This document shows positions 1-5,758 of a stretch of 5,758 bases of DNA, in pieces; position 1 is the first letter of the stretch, and each line of letters begins with the position of its first letter. The position numbers were made by a program, and so were the translations under genes. Source of the stretch: Caryophanales bacterium UBA7057 (GTDB lineage: Bacteria; Bacillota_I; Bacilli_A; RF39; UBA660); assembly GCA_002493865.1 (NCBI GenBank), contig DLAC01000013.1, positions 16,660 through 22,417 of the forward strand. The letters are read 5' to 3'. Below the pieces are notes generated by a model. It worked only from the letters and a program-made list of their open reading frames with translations. It did not search any database and was not told the origin of the DNA.

Positions 1-956
1 GGATAATTTCCAATCGTCGTTTCATCACTCGTCATAATGGCATCGCATCCTGCTAAAACAGCATTGGCTACATCAGTTACTTCTGCATTGGTCGGACGAA
101 TATTTGTCTTCATACTATACATCATTTGAGTAGCCATAATGACACCAGTTCCACTCGCATGGCATGCATCAATCATCATTTGTTGATATAGTGGTAAATT
201 TTCTACTCCAGTTTCAATTCCTAAATCACCACGTGCTACCATAATATAATCAGATGCTTCTACAATTTCTTCCAAATTATCCATGGCATATTGTGTTTCC
301 ACCTTAGAAATAATCGGCATATTAGGTTTTCCATATTTCTTACATAATTCTCGAACTTCTCTAATATTTTCAGCACTATTTACAAAAGAAATTGCTAAAT
401 AATCGCCATCCATATCACAAGCATATTGAATGTCTTCTTTATCCTTTTCTGAAACATATGGAACTTCTAACTTAATTCCTGGAATACATACTCCACGCCG
501 ACTCTTAATCGTTCCAGAATTTTCAATTCTACATGTAATTCCATCAGTTTCTTTAGAAACTACAACCAATTTATAAAATCCATCATCAATTAAAATGGTA
601 GAACCTACTTCTACTGGTTTTAAAACTCCCTTATAATTTAAAGAAATTCTTTCGCTGTTTCCGACTACATCTTCTTCGACAATTCGAATTGTTTTTCCAG
701 CAACCAGTTCAATCTTATCGTTTTCAAATTCGCAAGTTCTTAAATCTGGTCCTTTCGTATCATAAAGAATTGCAATGTTTGCGCCTAATTCTTTTCGAGC
801 TTTCTCTACTAAACTTTCATCTAATTTTCTTTCTTCCATAGTCGCATGAGAAAAATTAATTCTCGCAACATTCATCCCTGCTTCTACTAATCCCTTAAAG
901 TTTTCCCAATTTTGTGTATTTGGACCAATACTACAAATAATTTTAGTTTTTTTCAT
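1..956 (-). CDS. pyk: Pyruvate kinase, 3' end cut off by the window edge
   Basis: This enzyme converts phosphoenolpyruvate and ADP to pyruvate and ATP, the last step of glycolysis, in the cytoplasm. The window shows 318 codons of a protein usually 470-580 residues long; the rest of the (beta/alpha)8 barrel and the C-terminal domain are missing. Visible features are the N-terminal KTKIICSIGP, the ARINFSH strand (R32, N34, S36), YDTKGPDLRT (D66, K68), the B domain at about 75-160, ISKVE with catalytic K217 and metal ligand E219, MVARGDLGIE (D243), and ATQMMYSM (T275). The start at 956 is chosen because an AAAGGGAG ribosome site lies 7 bases upstream; an in-frame ATG at 962 would touch that site. 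Three normally conserved spots differ: GTGVI for GKPVI, PTNAE for PTRAE and TSDE for LSGE. It follows mutM by 74 bases and has its own promoter. The identity is secure; the substitutions suggest a divergent lineage. Confidence 0.96.
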   Translation of the reverse strand, partial: MKKTKIICSIGPNTQNWENFKGLVEAGMNVARINFSHATMEERKLDESLVEKARKELGANIAILYDTKGPDLRTCEFENDKIELVAGKTIRIVEEDVVGNSERISLNYKGVLKPVEVGSTILIDDGFYKLVVVSKETDGITCRIENSGTIKSRRGVCIPGIKLEVPYVSEKDKEDIQYACDMDGDYLAISFVNSAENIREVRELCKKYGKPNMPIISKVETQYAMDNLEEIVEASDYIMVARGDLGIETGVENLPLYQQMMIDACHASGTGVIMATQMMYSMKTNIRPTNAEVTDVANAVLAGCDAIMTSDETTIGNY

Positions 957-963
957 ATACATA

Positions 964-971
964 CTCCCTTT
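964..971 (-). promoter_or_regulatory. Ribosome binding site of pyk
   Basis: AAAGGGAG read on the minus strand ends 7 bases before the ATG at 956. It decides between two in-frame ATGs: the one at 962 lies only 1 base from this site, too close to be used. Confidence 0.75.
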
Positions 972-985
972 CAAACACGGTTTCC

Positions 986-1014
986 ATCGTATCATAAAAT
1001 TCTATCTTTGACAA
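986..1014 (-). promoter_or_regulatory. Probable sigma-A promoter of pyk (extended -10)
   Basis: On the minus strand, TTGTCA (1009-1014, 5 of 6 match to TTGACA) is followed by a 17-base spacer and TACGAT (986-991, 4 of 6). A TGA directly before the -10 gives the extended -10 motif and compensates for the weak hexamer. Transcription would start near 979, leaving a leader of about 23 bases that contains the pyk ribosome site. It lies in the short gap after mutM, so pyk probably has its own transcript in addition to any read-through from mutM. Confidence 0.6.
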
Positions 1015-1030
1015 CCGCCTAAATCCATAT

Positions 1031-1858
1031 TTATTTTGTTTTTTGACATTTTGGACAATAGTAAGTTCCTCTTCCTCCTACTTGGATTTTTAAAATATTT
1101 GCTCCACAATTTGGACAGGGCTCTCCTTTTTTACCATGAACCTTTAATTGTTGTTGAAAGAGTCCATGAACTCCTTCTTCTGATGTATAGCTTCGAATCG
1201 TTGTTCCCCCAGCATCAATTGCTTCGTTTAATACTTCTCTGGTATATAAAATAATATCACTCCGATTCTTTTTCGTTAATCGATTCGCAGAACGTAAAGG
1301 AGAAATGTGTGATCGATATAAAATCTCATCGGCATAAATATTTCCAATTCCTGTAATAATAGATTGATCTAATAACACACTTTTAATCGGAAGGGACTTC
1401 TTTTTATAATATTCTTTTAAATAGGAATCTGTTAACTCTGAATCCCAAAATTCTAATCCAAGTTCGGAAAAAGGTTTATGATCTGGAGCTTCTTTTTTAG
1501 AAATCAATACCATCTTTCCAAATTTACGAACATCATGATATCGAAGCTCTTCCCCATGATCTAAAGTAAAAATGACATGTTCATGCTTTTCTCTTATATC
1601 TTTACTTGTACGATAAAAGAACTTACCTTCCATCCGAAGATGTACTAGTAAGTAATCATTTTCTAAATCAAAGACAATCCACTTGCCTCTCGTTGTGATA
1701 TCTATAATTTTTTTATTTTTAATTTTTTCTTTAAATTCTTCTACAGTCGGATACGAAACGATATTGTCATGGAAGATCTCTACACTTTTAAATTCCCGTC
1801 CAACTAAATGATTTTTTAGTTTCCGCGCGACTGTCATTACCTCTGGTTTTTCTGGCAT
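1031..1858 (-). CDS. mutM: Formamidopyrimidine-DNA glycosylase (Fpg/MutM)
   Basis: This is a bifunctional base-excision repair enzyme that removes 8-oxoguanine and formamidopyrimidines from DNA and nicks the abasic site. At 275 residues it is full length. It shows the N-terminal MPEKPEV with the nucleophile P2 and E3 and E6, the beta-turn lysine K59 in RGKW, the base-flipping triad M76 (HLRMEGKF), R111 and F113 (DVRKFG), the helix-two-turn-helix GIGNIYADE (170-178, N173), and a C-terminal zinc finger with Cys 248, 251, 268 and 271 and R263 in the GGRGTYYC hairpin. The usual MPELPEVET is altered (K4 for L, M8 for E). AAGGAG (1869-1874) lies 10 bases before the ATG. It follows the second membrane paralogue by 20 bases and is probably cotranscribed with that pair. 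The family member Nei (endonuclease VIII) is less likely because the MPExPEV start and the Fpg-type finger fit MutM. Confidence is high. Confidence 0.97.
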   Translation of the reverse strand: MPEKPEVMTVARKLKNHLVGREFKSVEIFHDNIVSYPTVEEFKEKIKNKKIIDITTRGKWIVFDLENDYLLVHLRMEGKFFYRTSKDIREKHEHVIFTLDHGEELRYHDVRKFGKMVLISKKEAPDHKPFSELGLEFWDSELTDSYLKEYYKKKSLPIKSVLLDQSIITGIGNIYADEILYRSHISPLRSANRLTKKNRSDIILYTREVLNEAIDAGGTTIRSYTSEEGVHGLFQQQLKVHGKKGEPCPNCGANILKIQVGGRGTYYCPKCQKTK

Positions 1859-1878
1859 ACCGCTAACACTCCTTATTT

Positions 1879-2532
1879 TTATATATGATAAACTTTCTCA
1901 CCATTTTCTGTAGGACTTTTTATCTGCCCAATTTCTGTCTGTCCTGTTGTATCTTCATCTGTATCTCTATATTTTTCTTGGGTTGCTACTTGTTCCCAAA
2001 ATGCTTTTTCTTTCTCTAAAAAAGCTACCTTTTCTTCCGTTGTCATTTCTCTGAATGACTCTTGATGATTCGTTAAATGTTCTTTCTTTTTTTCTTCTAT
2101 ATCTTTTGGAATTTGTGATAATTGTTCATACTTTTCTAGTTCTTTTTTTACTTCTTCTTCAGACACACTGAGATCAAAGTCAGGGTATTTTCTGGAAAAA
2201 GATTTAAGAAGAATTCGAGGAATTCCTGAAAGAAAAAATTTATATACAGAAAAAACGATAGCACCGATGGTAGTACCTAAACCTGCTATTGCCACTCCAG
2301 TCATCATAAGTGCATGTCTAACTGCTTCGCTTACAGTAACAGTTACAAGATTACTGATAGGTTCTATAATCAGTACAGTTCCTGTCATTCCGAGTCCAAA
2401 AAATACAAAAACAGCAATTGTAATTCCAGTTATATACAAATATAAACGATTTTCTGACATGCTACCATTCTTAGCATCTAAAAATTCTTGATACATATCA
2501 TAATTTTCTTCATTGATTTCTATTTTTTCCAT
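1879..2532 (-). CDS. Unrecognised two-helix membrane protein, paralogue 1 of a tandem pair
   Basis: I do not recognise the family. The 217-residue product has a short polar N terminus starting MEKIEINEENYDMYQ, two hydrophobic segments at about 31-56 and 72-97 and possibly a shorter one near 98-110. After these comes a charged, probably helical or coiled-coil region at about 120-185 (SEEEVKKELEKYEQ, KDIEEKKKEH). It ends in an acidic and polar tail containing YRDTDEDTTGQTEIGQ and KVYHI. There is no signal peptidase site, so both ends are probably cytoplasmic. It is clearly homologous to the upstream neighbour (2550-3236), most strongly in the first 16 and last 42 codons. AGGGGA before the ATG is a fair ribosome site. 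It lies 17 bases after the paralogue and 20 before mutM, so it is probably the middle gene of a three-gene operon. The gene is secure; the function is unknown. Confidence 0.85.
   Translation of the reverse strand: MEKIEINEENYDMYQEFLDAKNGSMSENRLYLYITGITIAVFVFFGLGMTGTVLIIEPISNLVTVTVSEAVRHALMMTGVAIAGLGTTIGAIVFSVYKFFLSGIPRILLKSFSRKYPDFDLSVSEEEVKKELEKYEQLSQIPKDIEEKKKEHLTNHQESFREMTTEEKVAFLEKEKAFWEQVATQEKYRDTDEDTTGQTEIGQIKSPTENGEKVYHI
1885..2010. repeat. 3'-terminal duplicated segment, copy 1
   Basis: These 126 bases encode the last 42 codons (before the differing final residue) of paralogue 1. They match 2556-2681 without gaps at 119 of 126 positions. Of the 7 mismatches, 5 change an amino acid and 2 are silent, so the similarity is recent and not merely protein-level constraint. 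Confidence 0.9.
2485..2532. repeat. 5'-terminal duplicated segment, copy 1
   Basis: The first 16 codons of paralogue 1 match those of paralogue 2 (3189-3236) at 42 of 48 bases, including one uninterrupted run of about 25 identical bases. Similarity falls away directly afterwards, on entering the membrane-spanning part. Confidence 0.8.
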
Positions 2533-2549
2533 AAATATCCCCTACTTCT

Positions 2550-3236
2550 TTATCTATGATAAACTTTCCCACCATTTTCTGTAGGACTTTTTACCTGACC
2601 AATTTCTGTCTGTCCTGTTGTATCTTCATCAGTATCTCTATATTTTTCTTCGATTGCTACTTGTTCCCAAAATACTTTTTCTTCTTTTAGAAAGGCTAGC
2701 ATTTCTTCTGCCGTTGATTCCTGAAATTTATCTGAATAATTAGATAAATGTTCTTCTCTCTTTTCTTCAATATCCGTTGAAACTTTAGATAAATGTTCTT
2801 CTTCCTTTTTCTCAATATCTTGTGTAGTTTTAGATAATTGATTATATTTGTTTAATTCCTTTTTTATTTCTTCTGTCTTAACTTTAATGTCTACATTTGG
2901 GTGTTTTTTATGAAATATGTTCGTACGAATATGACAAATAATCTTGGGAAGAGAAAATAATGTACACGCTACTGTCATACCATAACATGCAATAACACCA
3001 GTATGTATTATTCTTTCTTCTATGGAGAAAAGAGTTCCAAGTTTATCACCAAATGTTAAAGCAAGATGTGTTACTGGAATCATGCCTAAAACAACAGTAA
3101 TCATCATTAGCATCGTGCCAAGAATTTGTCCTATATAAACTAATTCTGCATACTTTGAGTCTATTCTACTATTCCTAATTTGTAATAATTTTTGATATAA
3201 TTCATAATTTTCTTCATTGATTTCTAACTTTTCCAT
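2550..3236 (-). CDS. Unrecognised two-helix membrane protein, paralogue 2 of a tandem pair
   Basis: I do not recognise the family. The 228-residue product starts MEKLEINEENYELYQ, has hydrophobic segments at about 30-57 and 76-100, then a charged helical region (TEEIKKELNKYNQLS) with two copies of a 15-residue unit (134-148 and 149-163). The acidic tail YRDTDEDTTGQTEIGQ...KVYHR is almost the same as in paralogue 1. Both termini are probably cytoplasmic. The frame stays open to a TTG at 3278 and passes ATGs at 3266 and 3242. The ATG at 3236 is preferred: it aligns with the paralogue's start, has AGAGGA 6 bases upstream, and the longer starts fall in or just after the promoter -10 box. It is the first gene of the probable operon with paralogue 1 and mutM, 75 bases after the carboxypeptidase gene. 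The gene is secure; the role is unknown. Confidence 0.85.
   Translation of the reverse strand: MEKLEINEENYELYQKLLQIRNSRIDSKYAELVYIGQILGTMLMMITVVLGMIPVTHLALTFGDKLGTLFSIEERIIHTGVIACYGMTVACTLFSLPKIICHIRTNIFHKKHPNVDIKVKTEEIKKELNKYNQLSKTTQDIEKKEEEHLSKVSTDIEEKREEHLSNYSDKFQESTAEEMLAFLKEEKVFWEQVAIEEKYRDTDEDTTGQTEIGQVKSPTENGGKVYHR
2556..2681. repeat. 3'-terminal duplicated segment, copy 2
   Basis: This is the partner of 1885-2010, with the copies offset by 671 bases. It encodes the FWEQVA...TGQTEIGQ...NGGKVYH tail of paralogue 2. Confidence 0.9.
2748..2837. repeat. Two tandem 45-base units inside paralogue 2
   Basis: Units 2793-2837 and 2748-2792 encode LSKTTQDIEKKEEEH and LSKVSTDIEEKREEH, matching at 35 of 45 bases. 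A degenerate third unit, LSNYSDKFQESTAEE, follows. Paralogue 1 has only one unit (LSQIPKDIEEKKKEH) before its equivalent of the third, so this is an in-frame duplication that lengthens the charged helical stalk by 15 residues. Confidence 0.85.
3189..3236. repeat. 5'-terminal duplicated segment, copy 2
   Basis: This is the partner of 2485-2532. It covers the first 16 codons of paralogue 2 and supports 3236 as the true start. Confidence 0.8.
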
Positions 3237-3242
3237 ATTCAT

Positions 3243-3248
3243 TCCTCT
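3243..3248 (-). promoter_or_regulatory. Ribosome binding site deciding the paralogue 2 start
   Basis: AGAGGA on the minus strand ends 6 bases before the ATG at 3236. It abuts the in-frame ATG at 3242, which is therefore unlikely to be used. Confidence 0.7.
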
Positions 3249-3266
3249 TTTTCCTTTTTTCCCCAT

Positions 3267-3295
3267 ATTATATAACAAAAAGAATATTCTGGCAA
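3267..3295 (-). promoter_or_regulatory. Strong sigma-A promoter of the paralogue-mutM operon
   Basis: On the minus strand, TTGCCA (3290-3295, 5 of 6) is followed by exactly 17 bases and a perfect TATAAT (3267-3272). Transcription would start around 3260, with a leader of roughly 25 bases before the ATG at 3236. The spacer contains a perfect 10-base palindrome, AGAATATTCT (3281-3290), a possible operator, although AT-rich palindromes of this size also occur by chance. With gaps of only 17 and 20 bases downstream, this promoter probably serves paralogue 2, paralogue 1 and mutM. Confidence 0.75.
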
Positions 3296-3311
3296 GGAGA
3301 TTTCTACCTAT

Positions 3312-4493
3312 TTATCGATACTCGCTTGTAATTCCAAAGTAATCTTCTAAAGTAATCCAAGAACCATTGTTATATAGTTTGGTAGCAAGTTCGACACCAA
3401 CATATCTAAAATGCCATGGTTCATACATATAACCAGTAACTGCTTCTCCATCCTTAGGATATCTTAAGATAAATCCATAGTGATAACTATTATCTTTGAG
3501 CCATTTTCCTTCTGCCGTATTTTCAAAAGATTGAGAAAGACTATTAATATCAATGGCAAGTCCTGTTTGGTGTTCTGAATGTCCTGGGCGTGCAGAATAT
3601 CTATCGGCTGCCACCTTTCCATCCCTAGCAACATAATTATTATAAATATTATTCTGATGTGAGTAAGAACGGAACCCACTAATAATTGATAAATTTAATC
3701 CATTACTTGCAGCAGCATCCCTCATTTGATTAAATGCTTGCTGTGTCTCCCCGGTTAAACCAGATCCGTAGTTAGATGGCAAACTATACGTCTTATTGGC
3801 AATTAATACCCCATCAATATAAGTGACACCATTCACGGTCTTTCCTTGAAATCCTTTCGTAGTTGTGAAACTTGCATTAGATTTTGAAGAATTAGGATTA
3901 GAGGTATTTACAACCGGTTTCTTGTTTACGGTTAAAGTAAATTCTTCTTCCGATTTATTATTACTACTATCACTCGCAACATATTTTAAATGATAGGTTC
4001 CTTCTTTGTTAAAATCATAGTCTCCCTCAACTGTAGCTTGAATTTCTTCCATAGAGTTATCACTAACCTTTACATCCTTTAACAAATCAATTTCACTTTC
4101 TTCTGTAGTACTTAATTCTTTTGGGTATTCCATCGTTGGAGCTGTCGTATCGATAATCATCACTTTGAAAGTTTTTTCACGCTTTTCTTTTTCTACCTCA
4201 TACCGGATAGTTACTTTCTGTTCTCCAAGTGTACTGGTATCAATCGTTTCATCCTTACTTAAAATCTTTACCCGATCATCTTTATGATCTACCAAGGACA
4301 ATAATTTTACTTCTGTATGAATCTCAAACTTTAAATCGTTCTTTAAATAGACCGTTGCCTTTTTGATTTCTTCCTTTAATTTTTGTTCTTTTTGTATCAT
4401 CAGAACTCCACCTATGACTCCTCCGATTACTAAAATACCAGTTACTATCCCTAAAGATATTTTTTTATTTACTTTTACTTTTCCAAATTTCAT
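3312..4493 (-). CDS. Membrane-anchored VanY-family D,D-/L,D-carboxypeptidase with Ig-like repeats
   Basis: This zinc peptidase is predicted to trim the C-terminal D-alanine (or the L-Lys-D-Ala bond) from peptidoglycan stem peptides outside the cell. The 393-residue product has a basic N terminus and one uncleaved-looking membrane anchor at about 12-33. Two bacterial Ig-like (DUF5011-type) modules follow, at about 50-116 and 117-190 (boundary DTTAPT; VSDN and ASDSSNNKSEEEFTLTV are typical), then a Ser/Asn/Lys linker at 190-212. The catalytic domain runs from about 215 to 393. It holds SGFRS (R275), PGHSEHQTGLAIDI with zinc ligands H308 and D315, and EPWH with catalytic E358 and zinc ligand H361, so all key residues are present. 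GGAGAG lies 8 bases before the ATG. It sits 68 bases after polA and has no vanR/S/H/A/X neighbours, so a housekeeping wall-maturation role is more likely than glycopeptide resistance. Sequence alone does not settle D,D- versus L,D-specificity (VanY versus DacB/LdcB). Confidence 0.93.
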   Translation of the reverse strand: MKFGKVKVNKKISLGIVTGILVIGGVIGGVLMIQKEQKLKEEIKKATVYLKNDLKFEIHTEVKLLSLVDHKDDRVKILSKDETIDTSTLGEQKVTIRYEVEKEKREKTFKVMIIDTTAPTMEYPKELSTTEESEIDLLKDVKVSDNSMEEIQATVEGDYDFNKEGTYHLKYVASDSSNNKSEEEFTLTVNKKPVVNTSNPNSSKSNASFTTTKGFQGKTVNGVTYIDGVLIANKTYSLPSNYGSGLTGETQQAFNQMRDAAASNGLNLSIISGFRSYSHQNNIYNNYVARDGKVAADRYSARPGHSEHQTGLAIDINSLSQSFENTAEGKWLKDNSYHYGFILRYPKDGEAVTGYMYEPWHFRYVGVELATKLYNNGSWITLEDYFGITSEYR

Positions 4494-4516
4494 ATTTTCA
4501 ACTCTCCATATTTCCC

Positions 4517-4522
4517 ATTATA
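4517..4522 (-). promoter_or_regulatory. Candidate -10 element of the carboxypeptidase gene
   Basis: A perfect TATAAT lies 23 bases before the ATG at 4493, followed by the GGAGAG ribosome site. No good -35 is found 16-19 bases upstream (the best is TTAGTA, 18 bases away) and there is no TGn extension. It is therefore either a weak or activator-dependent promoter or an AT-rich chance match. Confidence 0.4.
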
Positions 4523-4561
4523 TGTAAGTATTTTACGAATTACTAAGATTTTAAATAAAAT

Positions 4562-5758
4562 TTATTTTGCTTCATACCAATCATTTCCGGTTTCAATATC
4601 AACTACTAATGGAACATTTAATTGATACGTATTTTCCATAATTCTCTTTACAATTTCTGTCACTGTCTCTTGTTCTTCTAACAATACATTAAATACAAGT
4701 TCATCGTGCACCTGAATTAGCATCTTACTCTTTAATTTCTTTTCTTCAAATTCCTTAAAAATTTCAATCATTGCTTTCTTTAAAATATCTGCACTGCTTC
4801 CTTGAATTGGCGTATTTAAAGCAATTCTTTCTCCTTGACTCCGAACTAAATAATTCTTACTTTTTAATTCTTCCATGGTTCGTTTCCGATTCATGACTGT
4901 TTTTACATATCCATCCGCATAAGCCTTTTTTACAGTTTCATCCATATATTTTTTAATTTCTGGATATGTATCTAAATAACCATCAATAAATGCCCTCGCA
5001 CTCATAATATCAATTCCCAAATCTTCAGAAAGACCAAAACTACTAATTCCATAAAGGATTCCAAAATTGACAGCCTTCGCCGTTCTTCTCATATCTTTGG
5101 TAACTTCTTCTAGTGAAACATGAAAGATATCAGAAGCAGTTTTGGCATGAATATCTTTGTTTTCTTGAAATGCCTTTATCAGGTTATCAACATTCGCTAA
5201 AGACGCAAAAATACGAAGTTCAATTTGAGAATAGTCACTAGATAAAATAATACTATTTTTTTCTGGAATAAAGGCTTTTCGGATGAGTCTTCCTTCTTCT
5301 GTTCGAATTGGAATGTTTTGTAGGTTTGGAGAAATACTAGAAAGTCTTCCAGTTCTCGTTAAGGTTTGATTAAAGATCGTATGAATCTTTCCATCTTCTA
5401 ATACCTCGGCAAGTAATCCCGTAATATAGGTTGCTTTTAATTTCGTCAACATTCGATAATCTAATATTTTCCCAACAATTGGATAATCAGGAGCCAATTT
5501 ATCTAAAATATCTTTACTTGTAGAATAGCTACCATTTTTAACTTTTTTAGGATATGGAATTTGTAATTTTTCAAATAGAATAATTCCTAGTTGTTTTGGA
5601 GAAGCAATATTAAATGTTTCTTTTGAAATTTCAAAAATCTCTTTTTCTAAGGAAGCAATTCTTCCATCTAAATCCTCTCCCATTTTCTCTAAATAAGTAC
5701 AATCTACTTGGACTCCTGTTTGTTCCATATCTCTAAGTACATTAACGAGTGGCATTTC
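4562..5758 (-). CDS. polA: DNA polymerase I, C-terminal polymerase domain; 5' end cut off by the window edge
   Basis: This is a family A DNA polymerase that fills gaps in excision repair and replaces Okazaki RNA primers. About 399 codons are visible; the family is usually 850-900 residues, so the 5'-nuclease and 3'-5' exonuclease-like domains lie outside the window. The ATG at 5755 is internal: the frame is open to the edge with a GAA codon before it, giving EMPLVNVLRDME, the usual start of the thumb and polymerase region. Counting from that Met, TGRLSS is 135-140, PNLQNIP 143-149, motif A SDYSQIELR 173-181 (catalytic D174), motif B RRTAKAVNFGILYG 223-236 (K227, F231, Y235), NTPIQGS 314-320 and motif C QVHDEL 348-353 (D351, E352). 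All catalytic residues are intact, and F231 is the common dideoxy-discriminating type. It lies two to four genes upstream of mutM, a frequent partner in Firmicutes. Identity is certain. Confidence 0.98.
   Translation of the reverse strand, partial: EMPLVNVLRDMEQTGVQVDCTYLEKMGEDLDGRIASLEKEIFEISKETFNIASPKQLGIILFEKLQIPYPKKVKNGSYSTSKDILDKLAPDYPIVGKILDYRMLTKLKATYITGLLAEVLEDGKIHTIFNQTLTRTGRLSSISPNLQNIPIRTEEGRLIRKAFIPEKNSIILSSDYSQIELRIFASLANVDNLIKAFQENKDIHAKTASDIFHVSLEEVTKDMRRTAKAVNFGILYGISSFGLSEDLGIDIMSARAFIDGYLDTYPEIKKYMDETVKKAYADGYVKTVMNRKRTMEELKSKNYLVRSQGERIALNTPIQGSSADILKKAMIEIFKEFEEKKLKSKMLIQVHDELVFNVLLEEQETVTEIVKRIMENTYQLNVPLVVDIETGNDWYEAK

Noticed and set aside
973..983. Short inverted repeat AAACCGTGTTT at the predicted pyk transcription start.
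   Set aside because: There are only 4 paired bases around a 3-base centre and the symmetry does not extend outward, so it is too weak to call an operator or terminator.
1036..1254. Plus-strand open frame of about 72 codons inside mutM.
   Set aside because: It lies wholly antisense to a conserved repair gene, its protein resembles no family, and it is best explained as a shadow of the mutM codons.
2267..2491. Plus-strand open frame of about 74 codons that looks hydrophobic.
   Set aside because: It is antisense to the membrane-spanning part of paralogue 1. The hydrophobic appearance follows from the complementary codons, and no ribosome site was evident.
3464..3679. Minus-strand open frame of about 71 codons in another frame of the carboxypeptidase gene.
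   Set aside because: It overlaps the catalytic domain with all its zinc-binding motifs in the main frame, so it is an out-of-frame shadow.
3312..4493. Vancomycin-resistance gene.
   Set aside because: VanY-type peptidases are common housekeeping wall enzymes, and no vanR, vanS, vanH, vanA or vanX homologue is nearby.
4494..4561. Intrinsic terminator after polA.
   Set aside because: The gap is AT-rich with only A/T-pairing or 4-base stems and no GC stem followed by a T run. The gaps at 3237-3311 and 957-1030 were examined with the same result.
1..5758. Mycoplasma-type genetic code, CRISPR array, tRNA/rRNA genes, insertion sequences.
   Set aside because: All frames read through without in-frame TGA and the Trp codons checked are TGG. 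No regularly spaced repeats, transposase motifs, terminal inverted repeats or tRNA-like cloverleaf were seen on either strand.

Overview
The window comes from a low-GC, AT-rich Firmicutes-like genome (Bacilli/Erysipelotrichia-type or a related walled, gut-type lineage; this placement is inferred). The evidence is the AT-rich codons, AAGGAG-type ribosome binding sites, a polA...mutM neighbourhood of the kind seen in Firmicutes, and a peptidoglycan carboxypeptidase, which implies a cell wall. No reading frame needs TGA as tryptophan, and the Trp codons I checked are TGG, so the standard bacterial code fits and the Mycoplasma code does not.

Every gene is on the minus strand, so transcription runs from right to left. 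In that order the genes are: the 3' part of polA (DNA polymerase I, polymerase domain only, cut by the right edge); a membrane-anchored VanY-family D,D-/L,D-carboxypeptidase with Ig-like repeats; two tandem, paralogous, unrecognised two-helix membrane proteins; mutM (formamidopyrimidine-DNA glycosylase); and the 5' two thirds of pyk (pyruvate kinase, cut by the left edge). Gaps are 17 to 75 bases, and there is no gene-free stretch over 300 bases.

Three promoter candidates divide the strand into transcription units. There is a perfect TATAAT with a poor -35 before the carboxypeptidase gene. A strong TTGCCA-17-TATAAT lies before the first paralogue and probably drives paralogue 2, paralogue 1 and mutM together. 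An extended -10 promoter lies before pyk. No convincing intrinsic terminator separates the units, so read-through is likely.

polA and mutM both serve DNA repair (gap filling and removal of oxidised purines), and their closeness is ancestral-looking. The carboxypeptidase and the paralogue pair look like insertions into that neighbourhood. The least explained part of the window is the paralogue pair (1879-3236). The two genes are nearly identical at their 5' and 3' ends but strongly diverged in the membrane-spanning middle, and one carries an extra 15-residue repeat in its cytoplasmic charged region. This suggests recent duplication with gene conversion or diversifying change of the core.
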